Source of the DNA: Branchiostoma lanceolatum
Taxonomy: Eukaryota; Chordata; Leptocardii; Amphioxiformes; Branchiostomatidae
Assembly: GCF_035083965.1 (NCBI RefSeq)
Contig: NC_089730.1
Span: forward strand, 17,033,242 to 17,097,241
Reading direction: 5' to 3'
Length of the DNA stretch: 64,000 bases
Part shown: positions 40,776 through 51,111 of the stretch, one piece after another
Layout: the number at the start of each line of letters is the position of its first letter
Position numbering within the stretch: position 1 is the first letter of the stretch
Made by a program: the position numbers and the translations under genes
The notes under the pieces: model-generated
Database searches by the model: none
The model's input: only the letters and a program-made list of their open reading frames with translations
What the model was told of the DNA's origin: nothing

Positions 40776-42061
40776 TGATTTGCATGTGATAAGAGTGCAA
40801 GGCGCGCTAGGTGTTGAAGGTCATTCTTGGTGTGCAGGAATGGAGGACCCCCTTATCAGCTACATCTCATCCCTCTGCGTCACCACGTCATAATTCCAAC
40901 CGAATCAAGCACGCAAAATCTAGTCAAATTTGGTCAACTTTTCGTGACTTTGCTTCAGGTTGTTATTTTTTACACACATCAACTTAAGGGCCCCGTCACA
41001 TTTTTTTAGTTTAAGTAAATCTTGCGTGGAGGAAGTTGTTTTCTACTTTGACCCACCGTTGAGCAGTCTGGTTATCAAACCAAAGATATATACTTCTTCG
41101 GCTGCAAACTTAACCTAAACCCAAAATATGTTAATACGCAGATCATGCGGGCTTGTATATACGCAGAAATGTGACAGGGCCCTTAGTTTCAAGAAAGAGA
41201 GAGAGAGAGAAATATATAGAGAGGGTCACTTCCCTGGTAAAAGGTATCCGTACGACATTTATAAAAGGCTACAGTCAAGTAAAGATCAATAGTGTTGCTG
41301 TTGTTCAAAGCCATGTTTTTGTACAGATTTTTATCTTAGAAAATCATGCGCAAAATTGGCCTTTTCCCCTAGGATAAAACTCATAGATTTTTTTTTGGCA
41401 GAAACAACTGATGTTGTCAGAAGGAGAAAAAGCTATAGCGTACAATTGTCTTAATGAGGATACAAGCACAACTCCAAATGTAACCATTCCGGTTTGTATG
41501 TATTAATGTTATTATGGCTACTAAAATGGGATCATGCTATATTATCATGCACAATACACTTAATACACTTTTTGTAAGCTACGTACTCAGTAATATTTGT
41601 CTCCTATTGAATATACAGGGAGCATATGAATTTTAGAGAATCATACTTCTTTTCTCATTTTCAATCGATATATGTCTACGTGCAAGAATGCTTGATGCAC
41701 GATAGACGTCAAAAATACAAAACGTTTTCTACACGACACCCCACATTTCCATAAGTTACGTTCTGCACATCATATCATGTTTGAACATTTCTATTGGACA
41801 TCCAATTGCCACAAACCATATGCTTTTTGATGCAAAAAAATGCCAAAGCACTGAGAATTTAACACAATGTTCTTTTTACTAACTCTACTGTCATTTCAAA
41901 TTACTGACATGTCACTTGTTGTGTCAGAATTTTGTTACAGTACGATGACATTTCTAAAATGATAATAAGGGTTTATTGGTCAGAAATTACCCGTGCAATG
42001 GCAGCCAGTGCTGAATTGCTGCAGGGTTTTCAATCACATAATACACAACAGATACATATTT
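40776..42061. other. Intergenic, no gene recognised
   Basis: A GA microsatellite lies near 41196-41210. No frame with recognisable similarity was found. If the minus-strand gene at 42363 has further exons they should lie here, but none is evident. Confidence 0.4.
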
Positions 42062-42289
42062 GCTCCACACTTGCACTTGGTGGAACTGTCGCAAGGGTCT
42101 GGGCTGCTGCCATTCGGCGCCAGCAGGTAACCTCAATACGACCTTTCCCAACCGGTGGAGTGAGGAAAGTCGTGTAAAGTCCCTTTCCCAAGGGCACAAC
42201 ATCGGGGCATACCTGAGTGGTTTCGAACCCGGGACCTCTCGGTTCTGGGCGAAACACCCTGCCGATTGAGCCACACTATGCCACATTTT
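42062..42289 (-). repeat. tRNA-derived SINE
   Basis: On the minus strand an A box TGGCTCAATCGGC and a B box GGGTTCGAAACC sit about 45 bp apart at the head, as in a Pol III tRNA-type promoter. The body has TTGTGCCCTTGGGAAAGGGA and CCTCACTCCACCGG, shared with the copy at 29645. The well-kept boxes suggest a fairly young insertion. Confidence 0.8.
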
Positions 42290-42362
42290 AGGCCGGTTAG
42301 AAGCTTCCAGGCTTTGGTGTATGTTTTGAAGCTGTTCTAGATGTATTAGTTTTGCCAATTAC

Positions 42363-43080
42363 CTGTCGCAACCCATAAGACACGTTTGCAAGATTGTCGG
42401 TCTTTTGCTGAAGCTCGCTGACTGACAGCTTCAGGTCCGACAGATGACGAGTTGTCTTCTGGTTATGCATGCTGACTGACTGCAGATGACCTGACACCGT
42501 TACAGCTGTATAAGGAAAAAATTACATTGTCATGAAGGAAAAGATAAGTGGCAATTTTTTGTTGAACCTATATTATATCCCACCAGCCATTTTTTTGAAA
42601 AAAAAAATATATATAAGTACACTCACCCAGAAAGATAACAACGCCCATCAGACAGCAGAACAGAGCGATGGTCACCGCAGCAATGGTCTTCTTCATGACG
42701 CTTGTCCAGACTTGGGACAGACCAGGGCTTCTCATACCGACCCTAGGGATGTAACTAATGGTCTCGACGGACACTGATCCAGGTTTGGCTGCTTTACTTT
42801 TGTCGTCAGACGGAGACCCGGGCAAACCTAGAAAATATAATCCGTATCGTACGCTTCTGCCACCTAGAGAAATACCAATGGGACCAAAGAAAATAAAATG
42901 TCAAAACGAAAATAAATCGTTGCAAACATTCGGTATTTCCTCCGGAACATCCTGAAACTGCAAAGTACCTCACCTGATACGCCTGGGGTTCCCGCAGAGG
43001 GGTTCAGGTCAGCGGCCCTCCTCGCGAACGAAACCCTCGACGGGGAGACCGTACATGCCTCCTCGTAGTCATTTCTTTCG
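42363..43080 (-). CDS. Partial gene for a type II membrane protein with coiled-coil stalk
   Basis: Three consecutive minus-strand exons fit together: one ending at 42974 (start unclear, about 43080; DYEEACTVSPSRV, TPGVSG), then 42627-42827 (LPGSPSDDKSK, then a membrane helix TIAAVTIALFCCLMGVVIFL) and 42363-42505 (HLSDLKLSVSELQQKTDNL, a heptad-like stalk). Junctions are GT-AG and phase 1 throughout. A cytoplasmic N-terminus, one helix and a coiled coil resemble the front half of type II receptors such as C-type lectins or scavenger receptors; that is inference. Neither an initiator exon nor a terminal ligand domain is found, so the gene is partial, broken, or has distant exons. Confidence 0.5.
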
Positions 43081-43424
43081 TACAGGTGTCGTAGACGTTA
43101 CAAGCCTCCTTGTAGACGTTTTCGTCCATTACAAACAGCCGTCTTCTCGCCACCAATTTGTTTACCACAAATGTGATATTTTCGACGTCCACAACTTCTT
43201 GTTTTTATGTCTGTCACGTTTTACGCCCTCAGTGATTGTCTGGTTGCTTCGCTGACAAAAGCATACATGGCAGAGAGCAGGGCTTGGCTAAAAAAAGTAT
43301 ACAGAAAACATTGATGAACATTCATATCCCTCTGTATGATTCCTGGAATTTTGTTTTAGTAGCACAGAAACACAGATGGCATTTGCAAATATGGCAGTGG
43401 TTTGGAGAGTGTTACTGGACATGC

Positions 43425-43605
43425 ATTTAAGTTCGCGTGGTTTTTATTTCGCGGTGGGGAGAAAATGGATTGTTCGCGATGGTTATGAATTCTCGTTTGA
43501 AACAATAGAAGAGCTAGTCTACTAGGTTTCAAATTCGCGCTGAAAGTTCACCGTGAAAACCGCGAATATAAATCCACCGCGAACATTTCTGCATTTATAG
43601 TATAA
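43425..43605. mobile_element. TACTGTAAAT-family MITE
   Basis: The left arm has TTAAGTTCGCGTGGTTTTTA and the right arm ACCGCGAATATAAATCCACC, then GAACATTTCTGCATTTATAG. The arms fold back on each other. This is one of the best-kept copies of the family. Confidence 0.7.
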
Positions 43606-45081
43606 TGACTACTGAGGCTGACGTACTTATAATCACTGAGATGGAATTTATCTTCAGAAAGTTAAGCACCATTGGCCTTCAACTTAGTCACGTATGCTAC
43701 AATCACATGTCACGTACAGCTTTCTTCAAATGTAGACCAATCAAGTTCATATAGTATTGAAAGGTTGTTTCTTCAAGCACGTCGCCGGAACGTAGAACGA
43801 CCTTGCGTGTAAGGTCGTGTTCACGTAATTAAGGTTGATATCTCGTATATAGGTTCATTTAGATGTGTCCAAAGACATATCTTATGCAACGGCTGTAATA
43901 CTCCGATGCAACGATGACCAAAGAGGCAAAAGAGATTCGGCAGTTATAATAGGTTTAAATAGCAGGCTAATTGCCGTATTCGCAGTATACGTTCTGGCGA
44001 CGTGCTGTTTCTTGCTTGTGTAAGATGCGTGGTAGTAACCCACCCACCATGATGCTTTGCCGCTATTTTACTCAGTTTATTATTCATCTCCGCGAAAACA
44101 GAGGTCGGTTTGTGTGTTTTTTTGATTGCCTTGGTGTGCGTTCGCAGTTATGAGAATGGTGCAAAGTGGCAAGATGAAATGCTGAAGTGGTGTAATAGGA
44201 TACTCAGTGACTTGGAGAATGAATAAGCTTGGTGATTGAGTTGAGAGCCAAGGAGTGCTTACGCGTCTTTTTGTGTGGAATGTACATTTTGGTATCATAA
44301 TGACGAAGTTATTAACGAAGTCAATAACGTAACACTTTGAGCGATAGCAGTACTGAGGTCTGTTTTTTTAAATCAGTACTGATCATGAATCTGTATTTTT
44401 TAAACTCCGTGTGCATTGTCAATGTTTTCGGTATGCCTGTTAATGTTGCTGTGTTACCTTATTTTCATGTACTATTAGTACAGTTAGTTGAAGTTAGTTG
44501 AGGAGTTATAGTAATTATTCAAACGTAGGCCAGGATTTTTCCGTTGTGTATTGAAAACTTTATTTTCCTAAAGTGCCCATGGTTTTTGTGTCTTTAATCT
44601 ATATCTAAAGCCATATTAAAAGAAAAACTTTATGGTGCTTAACGTCTGCTGACATGACTACTATTCGTGCACTTTTACGGACGCGTTGCGTATATATAAG
44701 TCAATTCAAAATTTTTGACGTAATAATAGACACTGGCGGCGTCGCTGCGGCCGATCGAATAAACAAAGCACCCAACGAATTTCATCGACAAAAACGACTG
44801 TTTTCAGTCTTTGTGTGTTTTGTTGTCTTTTTGGTCATACTTTAAGGTTCGAATGATATTCCCATTATAAAGTCAAGGGTAACACAAATCCAGTTTAGGA
44901 CGCAGCGTGCCGCGGGTCCAGTGAGAGGGGGGCTTTGTGGACCTATCGAAACGCCCCCTTGCGGTAAGGAGTTGCATAGCTTCCTACAGCCTAAAGAAGG
45001 CGCAGCTACAAGCAGCCATGCAGTGCAAAACATTCTGTGTGGAAATTGACAGATTTGGAAAAAAGTATGAAAGTACATTTT
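43606..45081. other. Intergenic, no gene recognised
   Basis: No supported gene was found. The last bases (45077-45081, ATTTT) are the left target duplication of the large transposon that follows. Confidence 0.4.
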
Positions 45082-45719
45082 CACGGGGTATAACGTACGT
45101 CACGGGATGGCCAGACACATTCGGTGGTCGCAGAGATCTATCAGCCGCAACGCGCAGACACATTCGACGCGCCGCGGAAAAATCAGCCGTCCGCGCGGAC
45201 CTATCAGCCGCAACGCGCAGACAAATTCGACGCCGCGCGGACCTATCAGCCGCTCGCGCGGAAAATTCAGCTGTGGGACAGCGCCACCAGGTGTCTCACT
45301 ACTGCCTTCAGAGAGCGCTGGAAAAGCCGCGCCAAGGTAGGTCCTCCACAATTTCCTTCTCTAGTGTAATATAGAGACATCGACTGGTAATCTAACTAGG
45401 CCTATCAGGTGGCAGACTATCTTAGGGTCATCCGGAGCCAGAAATAATCGGCAGGTCTTCAAATTAAGTCGAGATATAGGGAGAACAGTTCTAAATCGGT
45501 GACACACCACATCGAAGCTATCAAGGTAAACAGTGGCCAATGCCGTATTTTGGGCCATTAGAAGCAAGGACATCGGCGGTATTGACGTCTTTTAGTGTGA
45601 TTGAGTGTCCAGAACAACATAACTTACTCTGGAATTGGAGCTGGGAATTGATATAATATGCCCACAGAGCGAAAATATGTGATAGAAGTGATACCGCTAT
45701 ATAACGCCCCCCCTCCCAC
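45082..45719 (+). repeat. Left terminal inverted repeat with subterminal repeats
   Basis: Between 45125 and 45270 there are about three tandem motifs with CTATCAGCCGCAACGCGCAG and TTCGACGC, of the type transposases bind. A good donor (CCAAG/GTAGGT) lies at 45336/45337. Confidence 0.85.
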
Positions 45720-45976
45720 ATTTTCTAGTAAAGTTACGGCCCGTATCTTATACATGTAGTAGTAAAGTAAGCATTAACAGGCAATAGTGTCTTTGTCGCC
45801 TCGATTGAATTTGGCGATATGCGGGGAATACCTTCTGTCATTTTAAGGGATTATACTCATCTAAATGATTCAACGAACATCTCATACGTTTCTCGCAAGC
45901 TTGTTTATTATATTGCTAGTATTACTATTACCCAGGTATAATGTGTCACTGCAAATAACCCTGACATTTTTCAGAA

Positions 45977-46204
45977 ATGCCTCGTCGACTCAGGTTGACA
46001 CTATATCCGCGGAAAAGGTGTAGAAACAAAGCAACGGGCACCTGGAAAGCAAACACAGATTGCGAAGTTGAAGATGTATGGGTAACAGAAGATAACATTG
46101 GCATTGATGACAGCACTGCAGCAAGTCCCAGGCAGAAAGAAACACAACTCTCCTGGTCAACTCCTACTCGAGCTAGCATCAAGGCCACTTTTTCTGGACT
46201 GTAG
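45977..46204 (+). CDS. Short transposon-borne frame, unknown function
   Basis: The 75-residue frame (MPRRLRLTLYPRKR...) starts two bases after an acceptor (TTTTTCAG, ending 45974). The donor in the left inverted repeat could feed it, which would make the repeat its promoter and leader. The product is basic at the N-terminus and acidic in the middle; I recognise no domain. It may be a remnant of the element's own gene. Confidence 0.35.
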   Translation: MPRRLRLTLYPRKRCRNKATGTWKANTDCEVEDVWVTEDNIGIDDSTAASPRQKETQLSWSTPTRASIKATFSGL

Positions 46205-46859
46205 GCTTCTCTCCCTTTATACGAAAGGCACTAAGCAACGGAAATCATTCAATGTACAACTGGAATATTCAAATAACTCCATATTTGCAGTAGAAATCTA
46301 TATTCATAGAGATATGTATTGAGTAGATTATTAATCAATTTTGGTACTATGCAGTATGTTTGAAATATCACATGATATTAGATGAAGACTATACTTTGTC
46401 ATGTTGTTATATTTACAGATTTAAGTAATGGACCATCTCAGCGTTGCATCACTGTATTGACCATCTGTATTTCCTGAAATGTTAATCCAAAAATGACACA
46501 CAAGATATAGGTATATATAAGTAAATTTATTCTGGTTGTTTACAAAATATATATTTGCTGAATTGCAATACCATGTTCTTGATCTTGTTATATATCACTT
46601 GGCAAATGACTATGTTGTAATCATATTGCATTGTAGCTTAATTTATTGCTATAGATTACAAATTAAAGTATTCTGATCGTTTATAAATATTGACTCTTGA
46701 AAAAAGAAGAACAAAGTCAAAACCAGTCAAATACCGAGTCTCGGCGCCGCCATTTTCCCAACACTACAGATGAAAATATGGCACTGTACAGGTGCATTAT
46801 ACATGAGGTTTACCTTCTTGTGAAACAACAAATGTAATTAGATGAACCAGAATTACTGC

Positions 46860-47190
46860 ATGATTACACACACGTTCTTCCTTTTTATGAAACCTGTGTT
46901 CACACTTGTAACACTGACAAACGTCTTTACTCTGGGATTGTCATGGGTTCTGTGATGATGCTTCAAGACTTCTTATCTTATGACTTAAAGGACTTTCCAC
47001 ATTTGTCACAAAAATCCCAATCTGAGTGCACTATCATGTGCTTCTTCACTTGAACCCTTTCTGACAAACTGGGCACTCCTTGGATGATTCAACGAAGTGG
47101 TCCTGAAAGTCTCTAGCATAAATAAAGTCTTCATTGCACAACCCACACTAAATTGCTGGTCCTTTATCAGCCCCATGGTAGCGACGCTTG
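46860..47190 (-). pseudogene. Decayed C2H2 zinc-finger stretch
   Basis: On the minus strand CNEDFIYARDFQDHF, ECPVCQKGF, KKHMIVHSD, CDKCGKSFK and HHHRTHDNP appear in succession but in different frames with stops between them. The Cys-x2-Cys and His spacing marks C2H2 zinc fingers. It may have been part of the transposon's own protein or a captured host exon; it can no longer encode a continuous protein. Confidence 0.6.
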
Positions 47191-47193
47191 TGT

Positions 47194-47556
47194 TCATCTA
47201 GTGAACCACTGTTCGCTTAGCACTTGCCATGTGTACACAGACTGCACTGTAGTCCTGCGTGTGGGGGAGAAGACATCCTTTTCTACATCTTCAGCTGGCA
47301 CAACCACACCAGGTAGGTCATCGAACTCGTTGGACTCTTCCAAAGGCACTGAACCCTCACTGGATCCACTAGTGCTGGTGTTTGAACGGGATCCACTGGT
47401 GCTGTTACTTGAAGACCAGGTACCCTGTCCCTCCCCAAGGCATGGCTTGTCAGGTGGTTCTACATCTCCCTCCTGAAGGCTAGACTTGTAGGGTGGAACA
47501 GGTGAATTTAGATTTGTGGTCACATGCACAAACCTGTTCTTCTCATCAAACTCCAT
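47194..47556 (-). CDS. Acidic Ser-rich frame upstream of the zinc-finger remnant
   Basis: The 120-residue frame (MEFDEKNRFVHVTTN...) begins two bases after an acceptor (GCATTTCAG) on the minus strand. The copy of the donor in the right inverted repeat (exon end 48092) could feed it. The middle is Ser/Thr/Gly-rich and acidic and the end runs into the zinc-finger remnant at 46860-47190, so it may be the N-terminal part of the same broken zinc-finger gene. Confidence 0.4.
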   Translation of the reverse strand: MEFDEKNRFVHVTTNLNSPVPPYKSSLQEGDVEPPDKPCLGEGQGTWSSSNSTSGSRSNTSTSGSSEGSVPLEESNEFDDLPGVVVPAEDVEKDVFSPTRRTTVQSVYTWQVLSEQWFTR

Positions 47557-47718
47557 GGCTGAAATGCAAATTCCAAAAATGAATGCCTTTGCAATTGTCT
47601 GGATAAACATTGATGACTATGTATCTTCATTTAAATGACCACAAGAATATCGCTTCTTATGGCTTTAATACTGCTATAAGATATGTTAACATCGTTCTAC
47701 ACGTGGTGGTTCATACTG

Positions 47719-48346
47719 AAGGATTGGGGAAGGGGGTCATATAGCGGTATCACTTTTACCACATATTTTCGCTCTGTGGGCATATTATATCAATTCCAGA
47801 GTAAGTTATGTTGTTCTGGACACCCAACCACACTAAAAGACGTCAATACCGCCGATGTCCTTGCTTCTAATGGCCCAAAATACGGCATTGGCCACTGTTT
47901 ACCTTGATAGCTTCGATGTGGTGTGTCACCGATTTAGAACTGTTCTCCCTATATCTCGACTTAATTTGAAGACCTGCCGATTATTTCTGGCTCCGGATGA
48001 CCCTAAGATAGTCTGCCACCTGATAGGCCTAGTTAGATTACCAGTCGATGTCTCTATATTACACTAGAGAAGGAAATTGTGGAGGACCTACCTTGGCGCG
48101 GCTTTTCCAGCGCTCTCTGAAGGCAGTAGTGAGACACCTGGTGGCGCTGTCCCACGGCTGAATTTTCCGCGCGAGCGGCTGATAGGTCCGCGCGGCGTCG
48201 AATTTGTCTGCGCGTTGCGGCTGATAGGTCCGCGCGGACGGCTGATTTTTCCGCGGCGCGTCGAATGTGTCTGCGCGTTGCGGCTGATAGATCTCTGCGA
48301 CCACCGAATGTGTCTGGCCATCCCGTGACGTACGTTATACCCCGTG
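47719..48346 (-). repeat. Right terminal inverted repeat
   Basis: It is the reverse complement of 45082-45719 with few substitutions and one small length difference (near 47800, where the left copy has about 13 extra bases). The open frames in it on both strands are mirror images of those in the left copy. Confidence 0.85.
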
Positions 48347-48351
48347 ATTTT

Positions 48352-50269
48352 TATGTCTATTCTTCAGTTTCTATGGGAACAAATTTTTCAGATGAATATG
48401 TAAGGAACAAAACTGTAGATACATGTAGAACGGAAAGACGATTGTTTGAAATGTCTTTTTTTCATATTCTAAACACCTTCTTACACGAAATAATGATGAA
48501 ATCACGGTATTGCCTCTACCTTATGAGTATTCAGAAATATATCGTGCGACAAAAGCTAATTGATGCAGTATGCTTTCATGGGATTTGAATAGCACTGTAT
48601 GTACAGACATGTGTTTGTCACTTATTTTGCATGCTAATCATGTGTTATCAAAATGGCATGCGGGTGTATGATTATATTATATTTATATAACTGTACATAT
48701 ATACATAAAGTAACTCATCATAGTTAGATACTTCATGCAACGTTACATGCTGTATTGTTGAGTTACAATGAGTCAATTTATAAAGACCTACTGTAGACCA
48801 ATTTCTTTGATAATTTCTGTGACATTAATTTCTAATATCAAGAGTAATATATTGTAGATCATTGTTGTACAGGTGTTGCCTGGAATGCACAGTACATGTG
48901 CTGACTGCCTGGGTAAAGATATAGTCGACTGAGTCTACTAAACGTATGTATAGACCTTTCTTTACACCAAATATACAATTCATGTTATGTCCTGTAAACA
49001 GTATTTGTCTTTTCATCTTTTGCAATGTTTATCATAATGTAGTCGCACGATAATGAGTCCCCGGCATGGGGCGTTGCTCGGTGACCTGGGGACTCCAGCT
49101 ACTAGTCTACAGATCATGTTTGTACAGATAACAACCGCGAGCTATTCATATCAACAATTTGGCGACAATGAAATGCCTAACCCTCGACAATGGACGAGTC
49201 CAGGTACTTTCCAGACGCACTCGGGGGAAAACCCGCGCGGAAGAAAGCTAATAAACATCAGGGTAGAATCTACCATACATTTGTAGGGTGGCATCATAAT
49301 TATTAACACCTTACAAAACCGTTTCCGATCGATATTGATAAACCTAATACAACAAGACTCTATTTTTTTACAATATTATTTCACAAATTACAGTCAAAAT
49401 GGTGATAATGACTCTACATTATGTTAAACGTCTGAACATAATAATATCTATACCTAAAGTTTAGTGTAATCGTCTGGTCAAAGGTCAAGAGAGTTTGGCG
49501 TTGGGCCGCGTTTCCTTGTGTTTACTAGTATATAGATCGCTGAATCGCACCGTTACTTTAGATTAGTTGTCTTGTCGTGAGATTTGTACTTCTAATCCCT
49601 TTAGCTTGAGGTACAAGGAAAGCCTGGACTTTTACCCTAGAAGAACAGGGGTCCACGAGGCCAAATATAGAGCCCAGCGTGGGTTGTCCTAAAACTCTCC
49701 GCCCAGGACAAGCCTGCAAGATCGGGTCGACAACCAGACCTGTTTTGACTAAAATTTGAGGTAAGAAAGTTCTTTATGGCACTACCTTATCCAAAACTAC
49801 TTCACGTTGTCGTCCATGCAACTTAAGATTTGTGTAACATTTTCTAATCTGTCATCTAGCTGAAGCAAACGTTTTTACTTTCACTTTCGATGGAACCAAC
49901 TAGAAACATTTCTTGGAAGACTTCTTACTGTCTCCGTGTGTGTTGAATCCAGGCTATCACGTTACATAGACCTTCCTAAGACATGAAGCCGCGCAAGAAA
50001 GAAGGCGCAACGTTGCTAACTGTACTAGTAGTTACTTCCCCTATAGCGCCATATTTAGAAAGTGAGAGAAAGTAAAAGATTAGTAGTTGCGTCACCCAGA
50101 AGTCTGACTCACCCTATTGTTTTGATAGCACCAGAACATTCTGACTCTGACTGGAGGCTTGAGTTTCAGTGCTGGCTAGCATGGCATATGAACGTAACTA
50201 AATTGTATATATTGATGGTACAATATTACCTCGAACTTGGCCGAGTTTATTGACACTAAATGACTGGAC
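48352..50269. other. Intergenic, no gene recognised
   Basis: AT-rich sequence without a supported gene. Part of it may contain the promoter of the death-domain/SH2 gene. Confidence 0.4.
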
Positions 50270-50274
50270 GTTTC

Positions 50275-50690
50275 TGTCAAAAATACATTTTTTGCACTAT
50301 TGACAGAATTTGTTTGCAGTATTGATCATGACATGATGTAAGAATTTTGCACTATTGACAGGACATTCCTATTGATAAGAAATATTGCACTATAGACAGG
50401 ATGTTCCTGTCAATAAGACATTTTTGCACTACTGACAGGATGTTCAGCTTGATAAAAAAATTTTGTTGACAGGATGTTCCTGTCAATAAGACTTTTTTGC
50501 ACTATTGACAGGATGTTCATGTCCATAAGAAATTGTTTTGACTTTTTTCACTATTTTTGCACTATTGACAGGACATTCCTGTTTATGAGAAATATTACAC
50601 TATTGACAGGATGTTAATAAGACTTTTTTGCACTATTGACAGGATGATCCTATGAATTAGAGCTTTTTGCACTATTGACAGGCTGTTCAA
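50275..50690. repeat. Degenerate minisatellite with a hairpin in each unit
   Basis: About ten units of roughly 35-45 bp contain TTTTTGCACTATTGACAGGA followed by TGTTCCTGTCAATAAGA. TTGACAGGA and TCCTGTCAA are perfect 9-bp inverted repeats around TGT, so each intact unit can form a hairpin. Later units have drifted. It lies about 420 bp upstream of the death-domain/SH2 start codon. Confidence 0.8.
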
Positions 50691-51111
50691 TAGCCCCTTC
50701 AAGTCTGCTTTATGATTATAAATGCCAGTAATTGATTTCAATTTAAGTCTATTTACTAACATTTGCACTGGTGTTATAGTCTATTTACCTGGGAAAACGT
50801 TCGCTGAGCTATTACAGATGTATATGTAGAGTTCATGGTAATCTGGAAACCAGCAGGTTTTTAATCTTACTCAGTGTCACTGACGAAAGGTGATCAATGG
50901 ATGCTACCTTAAATGTCTGACCGTTTCCAAAACCATTTCCAGGTGCTCGAGTAACTAATATTTGGTGTATTTGTAGATGTTAATCCAAGGGGTTGGATGG
51001 CTATTAATAAATAATGTTGATCAGCAATATACATGATTGCCTCTCTCTGTTTCATGAATATTTGCAGCTCTGTGCCGTTATAGCAAACAGTGAACTGCAA
51101 ACTGTTTCTGC

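Larger units (their letters stand above)
45082..48346. mobile_element. DNA transposon with long inverted repeats and 5-bp TSD, Transib-like?
   Basis: A 3265-bp element begins CACGGGGTATAACGTACG and ends CGTACGTTATACCCCGTG. It is flanked by ATTTT on both sides (45077-45081 and 48347-48351). Inverted repeats span about 630 bp at each end and are almost identical, so insertion was recent. A 5-bp duplication with CAC termini fits the Transib superfamily best, but the heptamer CACGGGG differs from the usual CACWATG and no RAG1/Transib-like core is visible, so the assignment is tentative. The core (about 45720-47718) carries two short convergent reading frames and a decayed zinc-finger stretch. It looks non-autonomous. 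Confidence 0.8.

Noticed and set aside
42062-42289. A functional tRNA gene on the minus strand
   Set aside because: A and B boxes are present but no cloverleaf with a proper acceptor stem could be drawn, and the sequence continues as a repeat shared with 29645; it is a SINE.
45100-45374. Arg-rich open frames in the left inverted repeat and their mirror at 48059-48328
   Set aside because: They arise from GC-rich subterminal repeats and are open in several frames at once; more likely non-coding binding sites or leader.
45082-48346. Assigning the element to ProtoRAG
   Set aside because: No RAG1- or RAG2-like sequence in the core and the terminal heptamer is CACGGGG, not CACTATG or CACAGTG; only the 5-bp duplication and CAC fit.
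50275-50690. CRISPR-like array
   Set aside because: Units are contiguous and degenerate without unique spacers, and the genome is animal.
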